NCBI RefSeq assembly: GCF_010993745.1
Contig: NZ_WOTN01000004.1
Location: 1,240,001 to 1,304,000 of the forward strand
Source: Fodinicola acaciae
GTDB lineage: Bacteria; Actinomycetota; Actinomycetes; Mycobacteriales; HKI-0501
Reading direction: 5' to 3'
DNA: 64,000 nucleotides
Position 1 is the first letter of the stretch, and every line of letters starts with the position of its first letter. A model generated the notes under the pieces. That model made no database searches and had not been told where the DNA came from. It worked only from the letters and a program-made list of their open reading frames with translations. The position numbers and the translations under genes were made by a program. Below are positions 43,723-51,618 of this stretch, piece by piece.

Positions 43723-44353
43723 CGCGGAGCGCAGCAGCATCGCAGCCGACAGCCGACCCGCCACCGCCGAGGTGGCGGGTCAGTCGCGCCTCGACCTCGA
43801 CCGGATCGCCAGGGCGGTACGCGAGATCCTGATCGCCGTCGGCGAGGACCCGGAGCGCGACGGCCTGCGGGACACGCCGGCACGGGTGGCGAAGTCGTAC
43901 GCGGAGATGTTCGCCGGCCTGACCTACGACCCGGCCGCCGCGCTGACGACGACCTTCGAGGCCGGTCACCAGGAGCTGGTGCTGGTCAAGGACATCGAGC
44001 TCTACTCCAGCTGCGAGCACCACCTGGTGCCGTTCCACGGCGTCGCGCACGTCGGCTACATCCCCAACGCCGACGGCCGGATCACCGGTCTGTCCAAGCT
44101 GGCCCGGCTGGTCGACGGCTTCGCCAGGCGGCCGCAGGTGCAGGAGCGGCTGACCGGCCAGATCGCCGACGCGATGGTGGAGCGGCTGCGTCCGCAGGGC
44201 GCGATCGTCGTGCTGGAGTGCGAGCATCTGTGCATGTCGATGCGCGGCATCCGGCGACCCGGAGCGCGTACGGTCACCTCCGCCGTGCGCGGCATCTTCG
44301 AGAAGTCCGCGACCTCGCGCGCCGAGGCGATGAGCCTGATCATCGGCAAGTGA
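43715..44353 (+). CDS. folE: GTP cyclohydrolase I
   Basis: First step of folate synthesis: GTP to 7,8-dihydroneopterin triphosphate and formate. Zinc ligands are in [13 protein letters not shown] and [12 protein letters not shown]; the GTP-site segment [20 protein letters not shown] is present. GTG 43715 overlaps the ftsH stop (GTGCCTGA), implying translational coupling. The next gene, folP, starts within its stop codon (TGATG). Confidence 0.95.
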   Translation: MPDAERSSIAADSRPATAEVAGQSRLDLDRIARAVREILIAVGEDPERDGLRDTPARVAKSYAEMFAGLTYDPAAALTTTFEAGHQELVLVKDIELYSSCEHHLVPFHGVAHVGYIPNADGRITGLSKLARLVDGFARRPQVQERLTGQIADAMVERLRPQGAIVVLECEHLCMSMRGIRRPGARTVTSAVRGIFEKSATSRAEAMSLIIGK

Positions 44354-45183
44354 TGAGGAGGCCGGGTGGGATCGCCAGGCCGGCGGTGATGGGTGTCCTC
44401 AACGTCACGCCGGACTCGTTCTCCGACGGCGGCCGCTACGTGAGCGTCGACGCGGCGCTGGATCACGGCCGGCAGATGGTCGAGCAAGGCGCCGACCTGA
44501 TCGACGTCGGCGGTGAGTCGACCCGGCCCGGTGCGCTGCGGGTCGACGCCGACACCGAGGTCAAGCGGGTCGTACCGGTGATCGCCGACCTGGCCGCGGA
44601 CGGCATCACCCTCTCGGTCGACACGACCCGTGCGCAGGTCGCCGAGGCCGCGCTCGCGGCCGGCGCGACGTGGGTCAACGACGTGTCCGGCGGACTGGCC
44701 GACCCCAACATGGCCGCGGTCGTGGCCGATGCCGGCTGTCCGTGGGTCCTGATGCACTGGCGCGGGCACAGCAGGGACATGCACAAGCTGGCCACGTACG
44801 GCGACGTGGTCACCGAGGTGCGCGACGAGCTGTCCCGGTGCGCCGACGCGGCGATCGCGGCCGGTGTCGACCCGGACAACCTGGTGCTGGACCCGGGCCT
44901 CGGTTTCGCCAAGCGCGCCGAACACAACTGGCAGCTGCTGGCGCATCTGGACGTGCTGATCGCGGTCGGCTTTCCAGTGCTGCTCGGCGCCAGCCGCAAG
45001 TCGTTCCTCGGCCGGCTGCTGGCCGGTGCCGACGGCCAGCCGCGGCCGGTCGACGAGCGCGAGGACGCCACGCTGGCGACGACTATCCTCGCCTTGCAGG
45101 CAGGAGTTTGGGGGATTCGGGTGCACGAGGTGCTGTCCACCGTGGACGCGGTCAAGGTCTGGCAGGCGGTCCGCGATGCCTGA
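44353..45183 (+). CDS. folP: Dihydropteroate synthase
   Basis: Joins 6-hydroxymethyl-dihydropterin pyrophosphate to p-aminobenzoate. The TIM-barrel motifs are MGVLNVTPDSFSDGG, DLIDVGGESTRPGA and the C-terminal LGASRKSFLG. 276 residues. Starts in the folE stop and overlaps folB by eight bases. A later in-frame ATG (44389) directly before the first barrel strand is possible. Target of sulfonamides in general. Confidence 0.95.
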   Translation: MRRPGGIARPAVMGVLNVTPDSFSDGGRYVSVDAALDHGRQMVEQGADLIDVGGESTRPGALRVDADTEVKRVVPVIADLAADGITLSVDTTRAQVAEAALAAGATWVNDVSGGLADPNMAAVVADAGCPWVLMHWRGHSRDMHKLATYGDVVTEVRDELSRCADAAIAAGVDPDNLVLDPGLGFAKRAEHNWQLLAHLDVLIAVGFPVLLGASRKSFLGRLLAGADGQPRPVDEREDATLATTILALQAGVWGIRVHEVLSTVDAVKVWQAVRDA

Positions 45184-45538
45184 CCGGATCACGCTGCGCG
45201 GCCTGACCGTACACGGCTTCCACGGCGACCTGGACCACGAGCGGGTGGTCGGCCAGGTGTTCGTCGTCGACGCCACGATCGAGCTGGACCTGAGCGCTGC
45301 CGGCAGTTCCGACCAGCTGTCCGACACGGTGGACTATGGCAAGCTCACCGACCAGCTCGCGGAGATCGTCGCCGGCGAGCCGGTCCACCTGCTGGAGACC
45401 CTCGCCGAACGGCTCGCCGCCGCGTGCCTCGCGTACCAGCCGGTGCTGGCCGCCGAGATCACCGTGCACAAGCCGCACGCGCCGATCGCGCACCCGTTCG
45501 CCGACCTGACCGTCACGATCCGCCGCGAGCGCGGCTGA
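45176..45538 (+). CDS. folB: Dihydroneopterin aldolase
   Basis: Cleaves 7,8-dihydroneopterin to 6-hydroxymethyl-dihydropterin. A 120-residue T-fold protein with LRGLTVHGFHGDLDHERVVG (active-site Glu and Tyr/His region), DTVDYGKL and ITVHKPHAPIAHPF. Its product should go to FolK, but no folK gene follows: the next 223 bp hold repeats A4 and B7 only. Confidence 0.95.
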   Translation: MPDRITLRGLTVHGFHGDLDHERVVGQVFVVDATIELDLSAAGSSDQLSDTVDYGKLTDQLAEIVAGEPVHLLETLAERLAAACLAYQPVLAAEITVHKPHAPIAHPFADLTVTIRRERG

Positions 45539-45568
45539 CCGCCCCGATGGCCGACCAGCTCGCGCGGT

Positions 45569-45680
45569 TTACCCGCTACAGCGCGAAACTGTCGTACCCC
45601 GGTGCAAATCTGGCCCCCACCCAGGACGGGTGGGGGGTGGGTTTGAGGTCTTCTTCTTACATAAGAAAAGTTGATCTTGG
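45569..45680 (+). repeat. Family A repeat, copy A4
   Basis: Starts 31 bp after folB with TTTACCCGCTACAGCGCGAA, hairpin CCCCCACCC/CGGGTGGGGG with loop AGGA, tail AAGTTGATCTTGG. Together with B7 it fills the space where folK lies in related genomes. Confidence 0.88.
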
Positions 45681-45685
45681 CCAGC

Positions 45686-45740
45686 GGTCGCATGGCCACC
45701 ATGCGTGCGTTGAGCGCAAGCAAGGCCTCCATGCGTGCGT
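45686..45740. repeat. Family B palindrome, chimeric copy B7
   Basis: Left arm is B1-type (GGTCGCATGGCCACCATG), loop TTGAG, right arm is a different subtype (CGCAAGCAAGGCCTCCATG) with an extra GCGTGCG, so only parts pair. It ends about 20 bp before the DUF3180 start. Confidence 0.78.
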
Positions 45741-45761
45741 CGCGCCGGAGCGGACCGGACG

Positions 45762-46262
45762 ATGACCGAGCCCGACCGTGACCCCGACGGTCCCGCGCCG
45801 TCCATCGGCCCGACCCGGCCGCTGACCCTGCTGCTCGCCTTCGCGGTCGCGGGCGTCGCCGCATATCTGCTGGTCAGCCGCTTCTACGGCGACATCTCCG
45901 TGCCGCTGCTGCCGGTGTTCATGTTCGCCGTGCTGGCGGTCATCGAAGGCGTGCTGGCCCGCGCCACCAAGGCTCGCATCGAGCGGCGGCCGGGCACCGA
46001 GCCGATGCCGCCGCTGTCCGCGGCCCGGATGATCGTGCTGGCCAAGGCCTCGTCGCTGGCCGGCGCCATCTTCGCCGGCCTGTACGCCGGAGCCCTGCTC
46101 TACGTGCTGTCGGTCGCCGACCAGCTCCGCGCGGCCGCGGCCGAGGTGCCGATCGCCGGCGGTGGCGTCGTCACGGCCGCGCTCCTGGCCGGCGCGGCGC
46201 TCTGGCTGGAACGTTCCTGCCGCATCCCGCCGGCCGACGACGATGACAAACCGCGGGACTGA
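45762..46262 (+). CDS. DUF3180 membrane protein
   Basis: A 166-residue protein with four hydrophobic segments in the DUF3180 arrangement (TRPLTLLLAFAVAGVAAYLL, then a short loop, and AARMIVLAKASSLAGAIFAG). The family normally follows folK in the actinobacterial folate operon. Function unknown. It overlaps the phosphopantetheinyl transferase by 20 bp. Confidence 0.85.
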   Translation: MTEPDRDPDGPAPSIGPTRPLTLLLAFAVAGVAAYLLVSRFYGDISVPLLPVFMFAVLAVIEGVLARATKARIERRPGTEPMPPLSAARMIVLAKASSLAGAIFAGLYAGALLYVLSVADQLRAAAAEVPIAGGGVVTAALLAGAALWLERSCRIPPADDDDKPRD

Positions 46263-46950
46263 GATCTGGTGGGCCTCGGCGACCGACGCGGCTGACCGGC
46301 TCCTGACCCTGCTGCCAGCGGCCGAGCGCGACCGCCACCGCGCGTTCGTACGCCAGTCGGACCGCGACCTCTACCTGACCGCGCACGCCCTGACCAGGCT
46401 GTTGGTCGGCGACCGCCTCGGCGTCGCGCCGGACCAGATCGTTTTCGACCGTACGTGCCACTGCGGCGCCGACCACGGCAAGCCACGCCTGCCCGGCACC
46501 GGCCTGGAAACCTCGCTCTCGCATTCCGGGAAGCGCGTGGCCGTCGCGCTCGCGCCGGAGCCGGTCGGCGTGGACGTCGAGCGCGTCGACCGGTCGATCG
46601 ACATCGGATCGCTCAGCAGCGTCGCGCTGTCCGAAGCCGAGCAACGCGTGCTCGACGCGCTGCCGGCCGACCGCAGACCGCAGGCCTTCTTCACGTACTG
46701 GTGCCGCAAAGAGGCCCTGCTCAAGGCCACCGGCGACGGCCTGTCCGCAGGTCTGCACAGCCTCACCGTGAGCTCGCCGGCGACCAAGCCGGAGTTGCTC
46801 ACCTGGTCGATGACCGACCGTCCCGCACCGACCGTGTCGTTCGCGGACCTCCAACCGGATGCTCTGCACCTCGGCTGCGTCGCCGTGATCACCGGTACGC
46901 CGGTCGAGATCACCGAGCACGACGGCTCCGCTTTGCTGAAATCTCGATAG
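46243..46950 (+). CDS. 4'-phosphopantetheinyl transferase (Sfp type)
   Basis: Transfers phosphopantetheine from CoA to a Ser of carrier proteins. A 235-residue pseudodimer with the Sfp motifs VGVDVERVDR (metal Asp and Glu) and TYWCRKEALLKATGDGL, plus the N-terminal RCHCGADHGKP-like segment CHCGADHGKPRLPG. The start overlaps DUF3180 in another frame. No polyketide or peptide synthetase lies in the window, so its partner is elsewhere. Confidence 0.9.
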   Translation: MTNRGTEIWWASATDAADRLLTLLPAAERDRHRAFVRQSDRDLYLTAHALTRLLVGDRLGVAPDQIVFDRTCHCGADHGKPRLPGTGLETSLSHSGKRVAVALAPEPVGVDVERVDRSIDIGSLSSVALSEAEQRVLDALPADRRPQAFFTYWCRKEALLKATGDGLSAGLHSLTVSSPATKPELLTWSMTDRPAPTVSFADLQPDALHLGCVAVITGTPVEITEHDGSALLKSR

Positions 46951-47013
46951 CGATGCAGCGGATCGCACCGCTCCGGCGTTGACGAGCCGGATCGGATGCG
47001 ATGAGAGGTGCCG

Positions 47014-47514
47014 ATGGAGTTCACCGAGTACGTGCGCGCGCAGCGCCCCGCGCTGATGCGCTTTGCCACCGTGCTGACCGGACAGCCGTGGCTCGCCGAC
47101 GACCTGGTCAGCGACGTGCTGGGACGCGCGTTCGAGCGGTGGCCGGCGATCGGCGCGATGGATCGCCCGCACGCGTACGTGCGCCGGATGGTCGTCAACG
47201 AGCACCTGTCGTGGCGGCGCCGGCTGCGCCGGACCGCGATCGACCGGCAGCCGCCGGAAGAAGCGGTCGCGGACGGCGCGCACGCCTACGCCGAGCGTGA
47301 CGCGATGATCGCACTGCTGGCACGGCTGCCGCGCCGGCAGCGTGCGGCAGTCGTGCTGCGCTACTACGTCGGACTCTCCGACACGGAGGTCGCCGCCGAG
47401 CTCGGCTGCCGCGAGAGCACCGTACGCAGCCAGATCTCCAGAGCCCTGCGGTCGTTGCGCATCGACATCGCCCGATCCGACCGCCATGTCGCCGAGCCTG
47501 TGGAGCAATCATGA
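47014..47514 (+). CDS. SigE-family ECF sigma factor
   Basis: A 166-residue ECF sigma factor of the short actinobacterial SigE family: region 2 YVRAQRPALMRFATVLTGQP and DDLVSDVLGRAFERW, region 4 LPRRQRAAVVLRYYVGLSD and ELGCRESTVRSQISRALRSL. ATG 47014 has GAGAGG five bases upstream, better than GTG 47008. Four-base ATGA overlap with the next gene, which may act as its membrane partner. Confidence 0.9.
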   Translation: MEFTEYVRAQRPALMRFATVLTGQPWLADDLVSDVLGRAFERWPAIGAMDRPHAYVRRMVVNEHLSWRRRLRRTAIDRQPPEEAVADGAHAYAERDAMIALLARLPRRQRAAVVLRYYVGLSDTEVAAELGCRESTVRSQISRALRSLRIDIARSDRHVAEPVEQS

Positions 47515-48290
47515 ACACCCTGCGTACGCTGCACGACGCCTTCGCGGAGCTGGAGAAGCGCGCGGACGCCACGCCCGTCCAGGCGCACATCGTGCCGGAA
47601 AGACCTGCTCGCGGCCGCCTCGCCGCGCCGCTGCTGACGGCGGCCGCCGTCGCGGCGGTCGTGGCCGGTGTCGCGCTCTGGCAACAGCCGGTCGGCAACC
47701 GTACGGTCCAGCCGCCAGCGGCGCCGGCCGCGAACAAGGCCGCCACGTACACGCCGCCGGACACCGCCGCGAAGCTCGCGGCGAAGGCACGCACGATCCT
47801 CGCCGGCGTCGCGACGGTCACTCTCGACAACTCGCGGTCGTCCAACTGCGGCGCGGTCATCGTCAAGGTCGGCCCCAGGGCGTCGCACGACACGGACAGG
47901 TCGCCGACGCGGCTGGAGCCGGACAAGAAGCCGCGGACCTGCTCCGGTGCGGCCATCGGCGGCCGGCTGACCAGGGGAAACGCGACCGGCGGCTTCGATC
48001 TCGCCGTCTATCGGACCAGTAGGGGAGAGAAGGCGAGCTGCGACCAGTCAGGGGACTGCAGTCTGCGTACGCTGCCGGACGGCAGCACGCTGGCGATCAG
48101 CACCTGGCGTGATCCGCACGTGCCCGGCGGACTGACCACCAAGATCGAGCTGGTCCGCGCCGACCTCGCCGACATCAACATGCACCTGAGCACCGAGGCC
48201 GATCCGAAAGGCAGCAGCGCGCGCGTCGGTACGACGCTGCCGCTCACCGTTGAACAGCTGACCGCCTTCGTCAGCTCCCATCGCTGGTAA
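47511..48290 (+). CDS. Single-pass membrane protein downstream of the sigma factor
   Basis: A 259-residue protein with a cytoplasmic start (TLHDAFAELEKRADATP), one membrane segment (about 38-58, APLLTAAAVAAVVAGVAL) and a Pro/Ala-rich then globular exported part with four Cys. The position and topology match the partner proteins of SigE-family sigma factors, some of which are anti-sigma factors, but no zinc anti-sigma motif is visible. The role is inference from context. Confidence 0.75.
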   Translation: MNTLRTLHDAFAELEKRADATPVQAHIVPERPARGRLAAPLLTAAAVAAVVAGVALWQQPVGNRTVQPPAAPAANKAATYTPPDTAAKLAAKARTILAGVATVTLDNSRSSNCGAVIVKVGPRASHDTDRSPTRLEPDKKPRTCSGAAIGGRLTRGNATGGFDLAVYRTSRGEKASCDQSGDCSLRTLPDGSTLAISTWRDPHVPGGLTTKIELVRADLADINMHLSTEADPKGSSARVGTTLPLTVEQLTAFVSSHRW

Positions 48291-48330
48291 CAGCCGGTCA
48301 GGGTTGTCGCACCGGCATAGGATGCCGGCC

Positions 48331-49266
48331 GTGACTGACACGCGTCCCGAGCCGGCGGACCGGCTGCTGTTTCACCTGATCTGGGAAGGCGTACTGCTGC
48401 TGGCGGTGCTCGTGCTGCTGGTGGTCGTGCTGGCCACCGGCGGCCGGATCGGCGTCCTGTTCCTGTCGGTCGCCGCCACCGGCATCGTCGCTTTCGCTTT
48501 TTCCCTGTCCGTACGCGCCGCGGTGCCCAACCTGGCGGTCGTCGGTGCGGCAGCCGTCGGTGCCGCAATCGCGGCGCAGGTCGGCGGCGTGCTCGGCATC
48601 GTCGTCAGCATCGTCGTGCTGGTCGTGGTCGGTGCGCTGGTCGCGCTCGCGGCCGTGCTGCTGCCGGTGCCGACCTGGGCCGGCACGCTGGTCTTCGGGC
48701 TGGCGCTGTCCGCGGTGGCGTCGCTGGTGCTCGGCAACCAGTCGGTGCAGGTCGGCAGCGGAGGCGCCGGCACGACCATCGCCGGCGTGCTCTTCGGCCT
48801 GGCCGCGATCGGCTCGATCGGTGTCGGCGTCGCGTGCGCGTTCTGGCCGGTACGCCGGACGCTCGGCCAGTATCGGTCGGTCGGAGACGGAAAGCGTGGC
48901 CTGCCGGCGCTCGGTGTGGCGGCCGGCGCGACCGTGGTCAGCACGGTGGTCGCTGGCATCGGCGGCATCATCGGCGCGTACTACCTCGGCGTCGCCGTGC
49001 CGACGAGCACGCCGCAGCTGCTCTGGATCATCGCCGCCGTGCTGATCGGTGGCGCGAGCCTGCGTGGCCGGCGTGTGGGTGTGGCGGGCACGTTCCTCGG
49101 CGTCATGCTGGTCGCCTGCGTCAGCGGCCTCACCGCCCTGGCCGGCCTGTCGTCCGCGCTGACGCAGCTCCTGCTCGCCGTGATGGCGGTCGTCGGCCTG
49201 GTGGTCAGCTGGGGTGCCGACGCGCTCGGCGGCGGCCGTACGCCGCCTCGTACGCTGGCGCAATGA
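48331..49266 (+). CDS. Orphan permease-like membrane protein (sugar ABC permease fold)
   Basis: A 311-residue protein with about nine membrane helices. The order of helices and the segment IAAVLIGGASLRGRRVGVAG recall ribose/branched-chain ABC permeases (BPD_transp_2), but no ATPase or binding protein is adjacent. Start is taken at GTG 48331, eight bases after AGGA; ATG 48322 is possible. Its stop overlaps the next gene (ATGA). Substrate and partners unknown. Confidence 0.6.
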   Translation: MTDTRPEPADRLLFHLIWEGVLLLAVLVLLVVVLATGGRIGVLFLSVAATGIVAFAFSLSVRAAVPNLAVVGAAAVGAAIAAQVGGVLGIVVSIVVLVVVGALVALAAVLLPVPTWAGTLVFGLALSAVASLVLGNQSVQVGSGGAGTTIAGVLFGLAAIGSIGVGVACAFWPVRRTLGQYRSVGDGKRGLPALGVAAGATVVSTVVAGIGGIIGAYYLGVAVPTSTPQLLWIIAAVLIGGASLRGRRVGVAGTFLGVMLVACVSGLTALAGLSSALTQLLLAVMAVVGLVVSWGADALGGGRTPPRTLAQ

Positions 49267-49562
49267 CGACTGACCCACGGTTCGCCGAGTTCGACGCGTT
49301 GCCGACCGAGGAGCTGCGCAAGCGCGCTTTCAGCACGGCGCGCCACCACGGCGATCTCGGGTTCTTCATCGACCTGTTCCGCCGGCTGCCGGCCGCCGCG
49401 CAGGCCGAGCGGCTGGACAACTCGACCGGCGACATCGGGCTGGCCATCGACGACGCGGTGGCGCTGTGGCGCGAGTTCACCGGCCACGCGTACGGTGACG
49501 CCGAGCCGGTGCTGCGCGCGGCCTTCGTCGACTACCTGCTCAAGCACGCGCCCGCTCGCTAG
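49263..49562 (+). CDS. Hypothetical protein, 99 residues
   Basis: Small soluble helical protein, rich in acidic and Ala residues, with TTDPRFAEFDALPTEELRKR and FFIDLFRRLPAAAQAERLDN. I do not recognise a family. It is translationally coupled to the permease-like gene by ATGA and may work with it. Its TAG stop is the first triplet of the palindrome at 49560. Confidence 0.7.
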   Translation: MTTDPRFAEFDALPTEELRKRAFSTARHHGDLGFFIDLFRRLPAAAQAERLDNSTGDIGLAIDDAVALWREFTGHAYGDAEPVLRAAFVDYLLKHAPAR

Positions 49563-49608
49563 TGGTGTGTTTCCGAAATGGCACGCCCATTTCAGAAACA
49601 CACCACTA
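49560..49608. repeat. 49-bp palindrome starting at a stop codon
   Basis: Arms of 22 bp (TAGTGGTGTGTTTC... paired with ...GAAACACACCACTA) with one mismatch and a five-base loop. Like the element at 40233 it begins TAGTG, ends CACTA and supplies the stop codon of the gene before it. Could be a very short MITE or a terminator. Confidence 0.7.
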
Positions 49609-49878
49609 GATGGTCAGGTTTCGACCTGATAGTCGGACGCGCGTCGCGCCTCTAGCGCCAGTAAATCGGCTTTCGCGCCATCCAACGCCCTCCCCCTGAC
49701 GACCCGGCGAGTGCTAGGCAAACCGGTCATGGGAACGTCCGACTCGGGGACACCAGCCGGACGACCGATTGGCAACTGCCAAGAGATAACCGCAGGTCAG
49801 AGCACATCAGACGGCGCAATCGGATGCCGATTGCGCCATCAGGCCCCCGGATTCGAGCGTGCCACCGGCCACCGACAG
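49609..49878. other. Intergenic region with element remnants
   Basis: 270 bp without a gene. At 49736-49754 GTCCGACTCGGGGACACC resembles one end of the 40233 element, perhaps a decayed copy. TTGGCA/TGCCAA (49769-49782) is a small inverted repeat. A strong hairpin follows at 49813. Confidence 0.45.
49813..49837 (-). terminator. Hairpin terminator of the ABC ATPase gene
   Basis: Perfect 11-bp stem GGCGCAATCGG/CCGATTGCGCC with loop ATG, 42 bp downstream of the ATPase stop on the minus strand. Confidence 0.65.
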
Positions 49879-50883
49879 TCAGTCGTCGGCGGTCGCCGCC
49901 TCCGGCGGCAGGGCGTGGCGCAGGGTTTGGTGGAGGGCCTGCGGCGACAGTACGCCGAGCGTGGTCGACCCGTCCCGTACGGCCACCCAGCCGGTGTCGC
50001 CGGCCAGCAGCACCGCCAGCGCGTCCTTGAGGCTGGCGTTGACCGTCACCGACGGCACGTCGTCGACCTTGGTCACCGCCGACAGCGGCGCGAGCGCGTT
50101 CACGTCGATCGGCGTCACCGCGAGCCGCCGCAGCGACCGGTCGCCGCCGACGAAGTCGGCCACGAACGAGGACGACGGCGCACCGAGGATCGTCGCCGGG
50201 TCGGCGTACTGCTCCAGCTTTCCGCCTTCGGAGAACACCGCGATCCGGTCCGCCATCCGTACGGCCTCGTCGACGTCGTGGGTCACCATCACGATCGTCT
50301 TGCGCACTTCGGCCTGCAGCCGCAGAAACTCCTCCTGCAGCCGGCCGCGCGCGATCGGGTCGATGGCCGAAAACGGCTCGTCCATCAGCAGCACGACGGG
50401 GTCGGCCGCCAACGCGCGCGCGACACCGACTCGCTGCCGTTGGCCGCCGGACAGCTCGTGCGGATAGCGCTTGCCGAAGACCGCCGGGTCGAGACCGACC
50501 AGGTCGAGCAGCTCGTCGGTGCGCTCGCGGATCCGCTTGCCGTCCCAGCCGAGCAACCGCGGCACGGTGCCGACGTTGGTACGCACGTCCTGGTGCGGAA
50601 ACAGGCCGACCTGCTGGATCACGTAGCCGATCCGCCGGCGCAGCCGCACCGGGTCGACGCGCGTCACGTCCTCGTCGGCGAGCCACAGCTGACCGCCGGT
50701 CGGCTCGGTCAGCCGGTTGATCATCCGCAGGGTCGTGGACTTGCCACAGCCGGACGGGCCGATGAAGGCGACCAGCTCTCCCTCGGGGATGTCGATGGTC
50801 AGCGAGGCGACGGCGACGGTGCCATCTGGATACTGCTTGCTGACATTGTCCAGCCGGATCGCGGGCTTCGCGGTAGCGTCCAC
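49879..50883 (-). CDS. Osmoprotectant ABC importer, ATP-binding subunit with CBS domain
   Basis: A 334-residue ATPase of the ProV/OpuCA group for glycine betaine, choline or carnitine import. Walker A IGPSGCGKSTTLRMINRL, signature LSGGQRQRVGVARALA, Walker B VVLLMDEPFSAIDP; the C-terminal CBS-like region (about 250-325, GDTGWVAVRDGSTTLGVL) senses ionic strength in OpuA. Unusually it is transcribed away from the permease and binding-protein genes, whose start lies within 60 bp. Confidence 0.93.
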   Translation of the reverse strand: MDATAKPAIRLDNVSKQYPDGTVAVASLTIDIPEGELVAFIGPSGCGKSTTLRMINRLTEPTGGQLWLADEDVTRVDPVRLRRRIGYVIQQVGLFPHQDVRTNVGTVPRLLGWDGKRIRERTDELLDLVGLDPAVFGKRYPHELSGGQRQRVGVARALAADPVVLLMDEPFSAIDPIARGRLQEEFLRLQAEVRKTIVMVTHDVDEAVRMADRIAVFSEGGKLEQYADPATILGAPSSSFVADFVGGDRSLRRLAVTPIDVNALAPLSAVTKVDDVPSVTVNASLKDALAVLLAGDTGWVAVRDGSTTLGVLSPQALHQTLRHALPPEAATADD

Positions 50884-50940
50884 CCCGTGTCCAATCTCCA
50901 GGCGGTCATTCCGTACGGCGCGTTACATAGTGACACGACC

Positions 50941-51618
50941 GTGCTCGCGGGCCCGGCCGATGCTCCCAACCCGTGGTTGAGTTGGTCGTACCTTCAGGAC
51001 AACGCTCCAACCATCCTCGATCATTTCCTCGAGCACGTCACCTTAACGCTGGAATCCATCGTGATCGCGACGATCATCGCGGTGCCGTTGGGGCTGGTGG
51101 CCAGCCGGATTCGATGGCTCGCGGCGCCGATCATCGGTGTGACCGGCGTCATGTACACCATTCCGTCGCTCGCGCTTTTCGCGGCATTGGTCCCATTCAC
51201 CGGTCTCAACAACACGCCGGTGGTGATCGGCCTGGTGATGTACGCGCTGCTCATCCTGGTGCGCAACACGGTCACCGGCCTCGACGGCGTGCCGGCGGAC
51301 GTACGCGATGCCGCGCAGGGAATGGGATATGGCTCGCTGAAGCTGTTCTGGCAGGTCGACCTGCCGATCGCGTTGCCGTCGATCATGACCGGCATCCGGG
51401 TCGCGACGGTGTCGACGGTCGCGCTGGTCACGGTCGGCGCGGCGGTCGGCAGCGGCGGCCTGGGCCAGCTGATCCTGCAGGGATTCAACCAGAACTTCTA
51501 TCGCGCCCAGATCGTCACCGCGTCGATTCTGTGCGTCGTGCTGGCATTGTTCGCCGACGTCCTGCTTGCGACCGTTACCAGATTGTTGTCTCCGTGGGCT
51601 CGGCGGAGGGCCGCGTAA
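50941..51618 (+). CDS. Osmoprotectant ABC importer, permease 1
   Basis: A 225-residue inner-membrane permease of the OpuCB/YehW group with about five to six helices and the ATPase-contact (EAA) loop VPADVRDAAQGMGYGSLKLF. GTG 50941 directly follows a TACATAGT -10-like box, so the message may be leaderless; GTG 50887 is in frame but would leave three bases to the divergent ATPase start. The second permease begins right after its stop. Confidence 0.88.
   Translation: MLAGPADAPNPWLSWSYLQDNAPTILDHFLEHVTLTLESIVIATIIAVPLGLVASRIRWLAAPIIGVTGVMYTIPSLALFAALVPFTGLNNTPVVIGLVMYALLILVRNTVTGLDGVPADVRDAAQGMGYGSLKLFWQVDLPIALPSIMTGIRVATVSTVALVTVGAAVGSGGLGQLILQGFNQNFYRAQIVTASILCVVLALFADVLLATVTRLLSPWARRRAA

Noticed and set aside
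41596-43764. 722-codon minus-strand frame opposite ftsH
   Set aside because: Shadow of ftsH; no recognisable domain.
47511-48290. Zinc-binding anti-sigma factor
   Set aside because: No HxxxCxxC motif is visible; only context supports an anti-sigma role.
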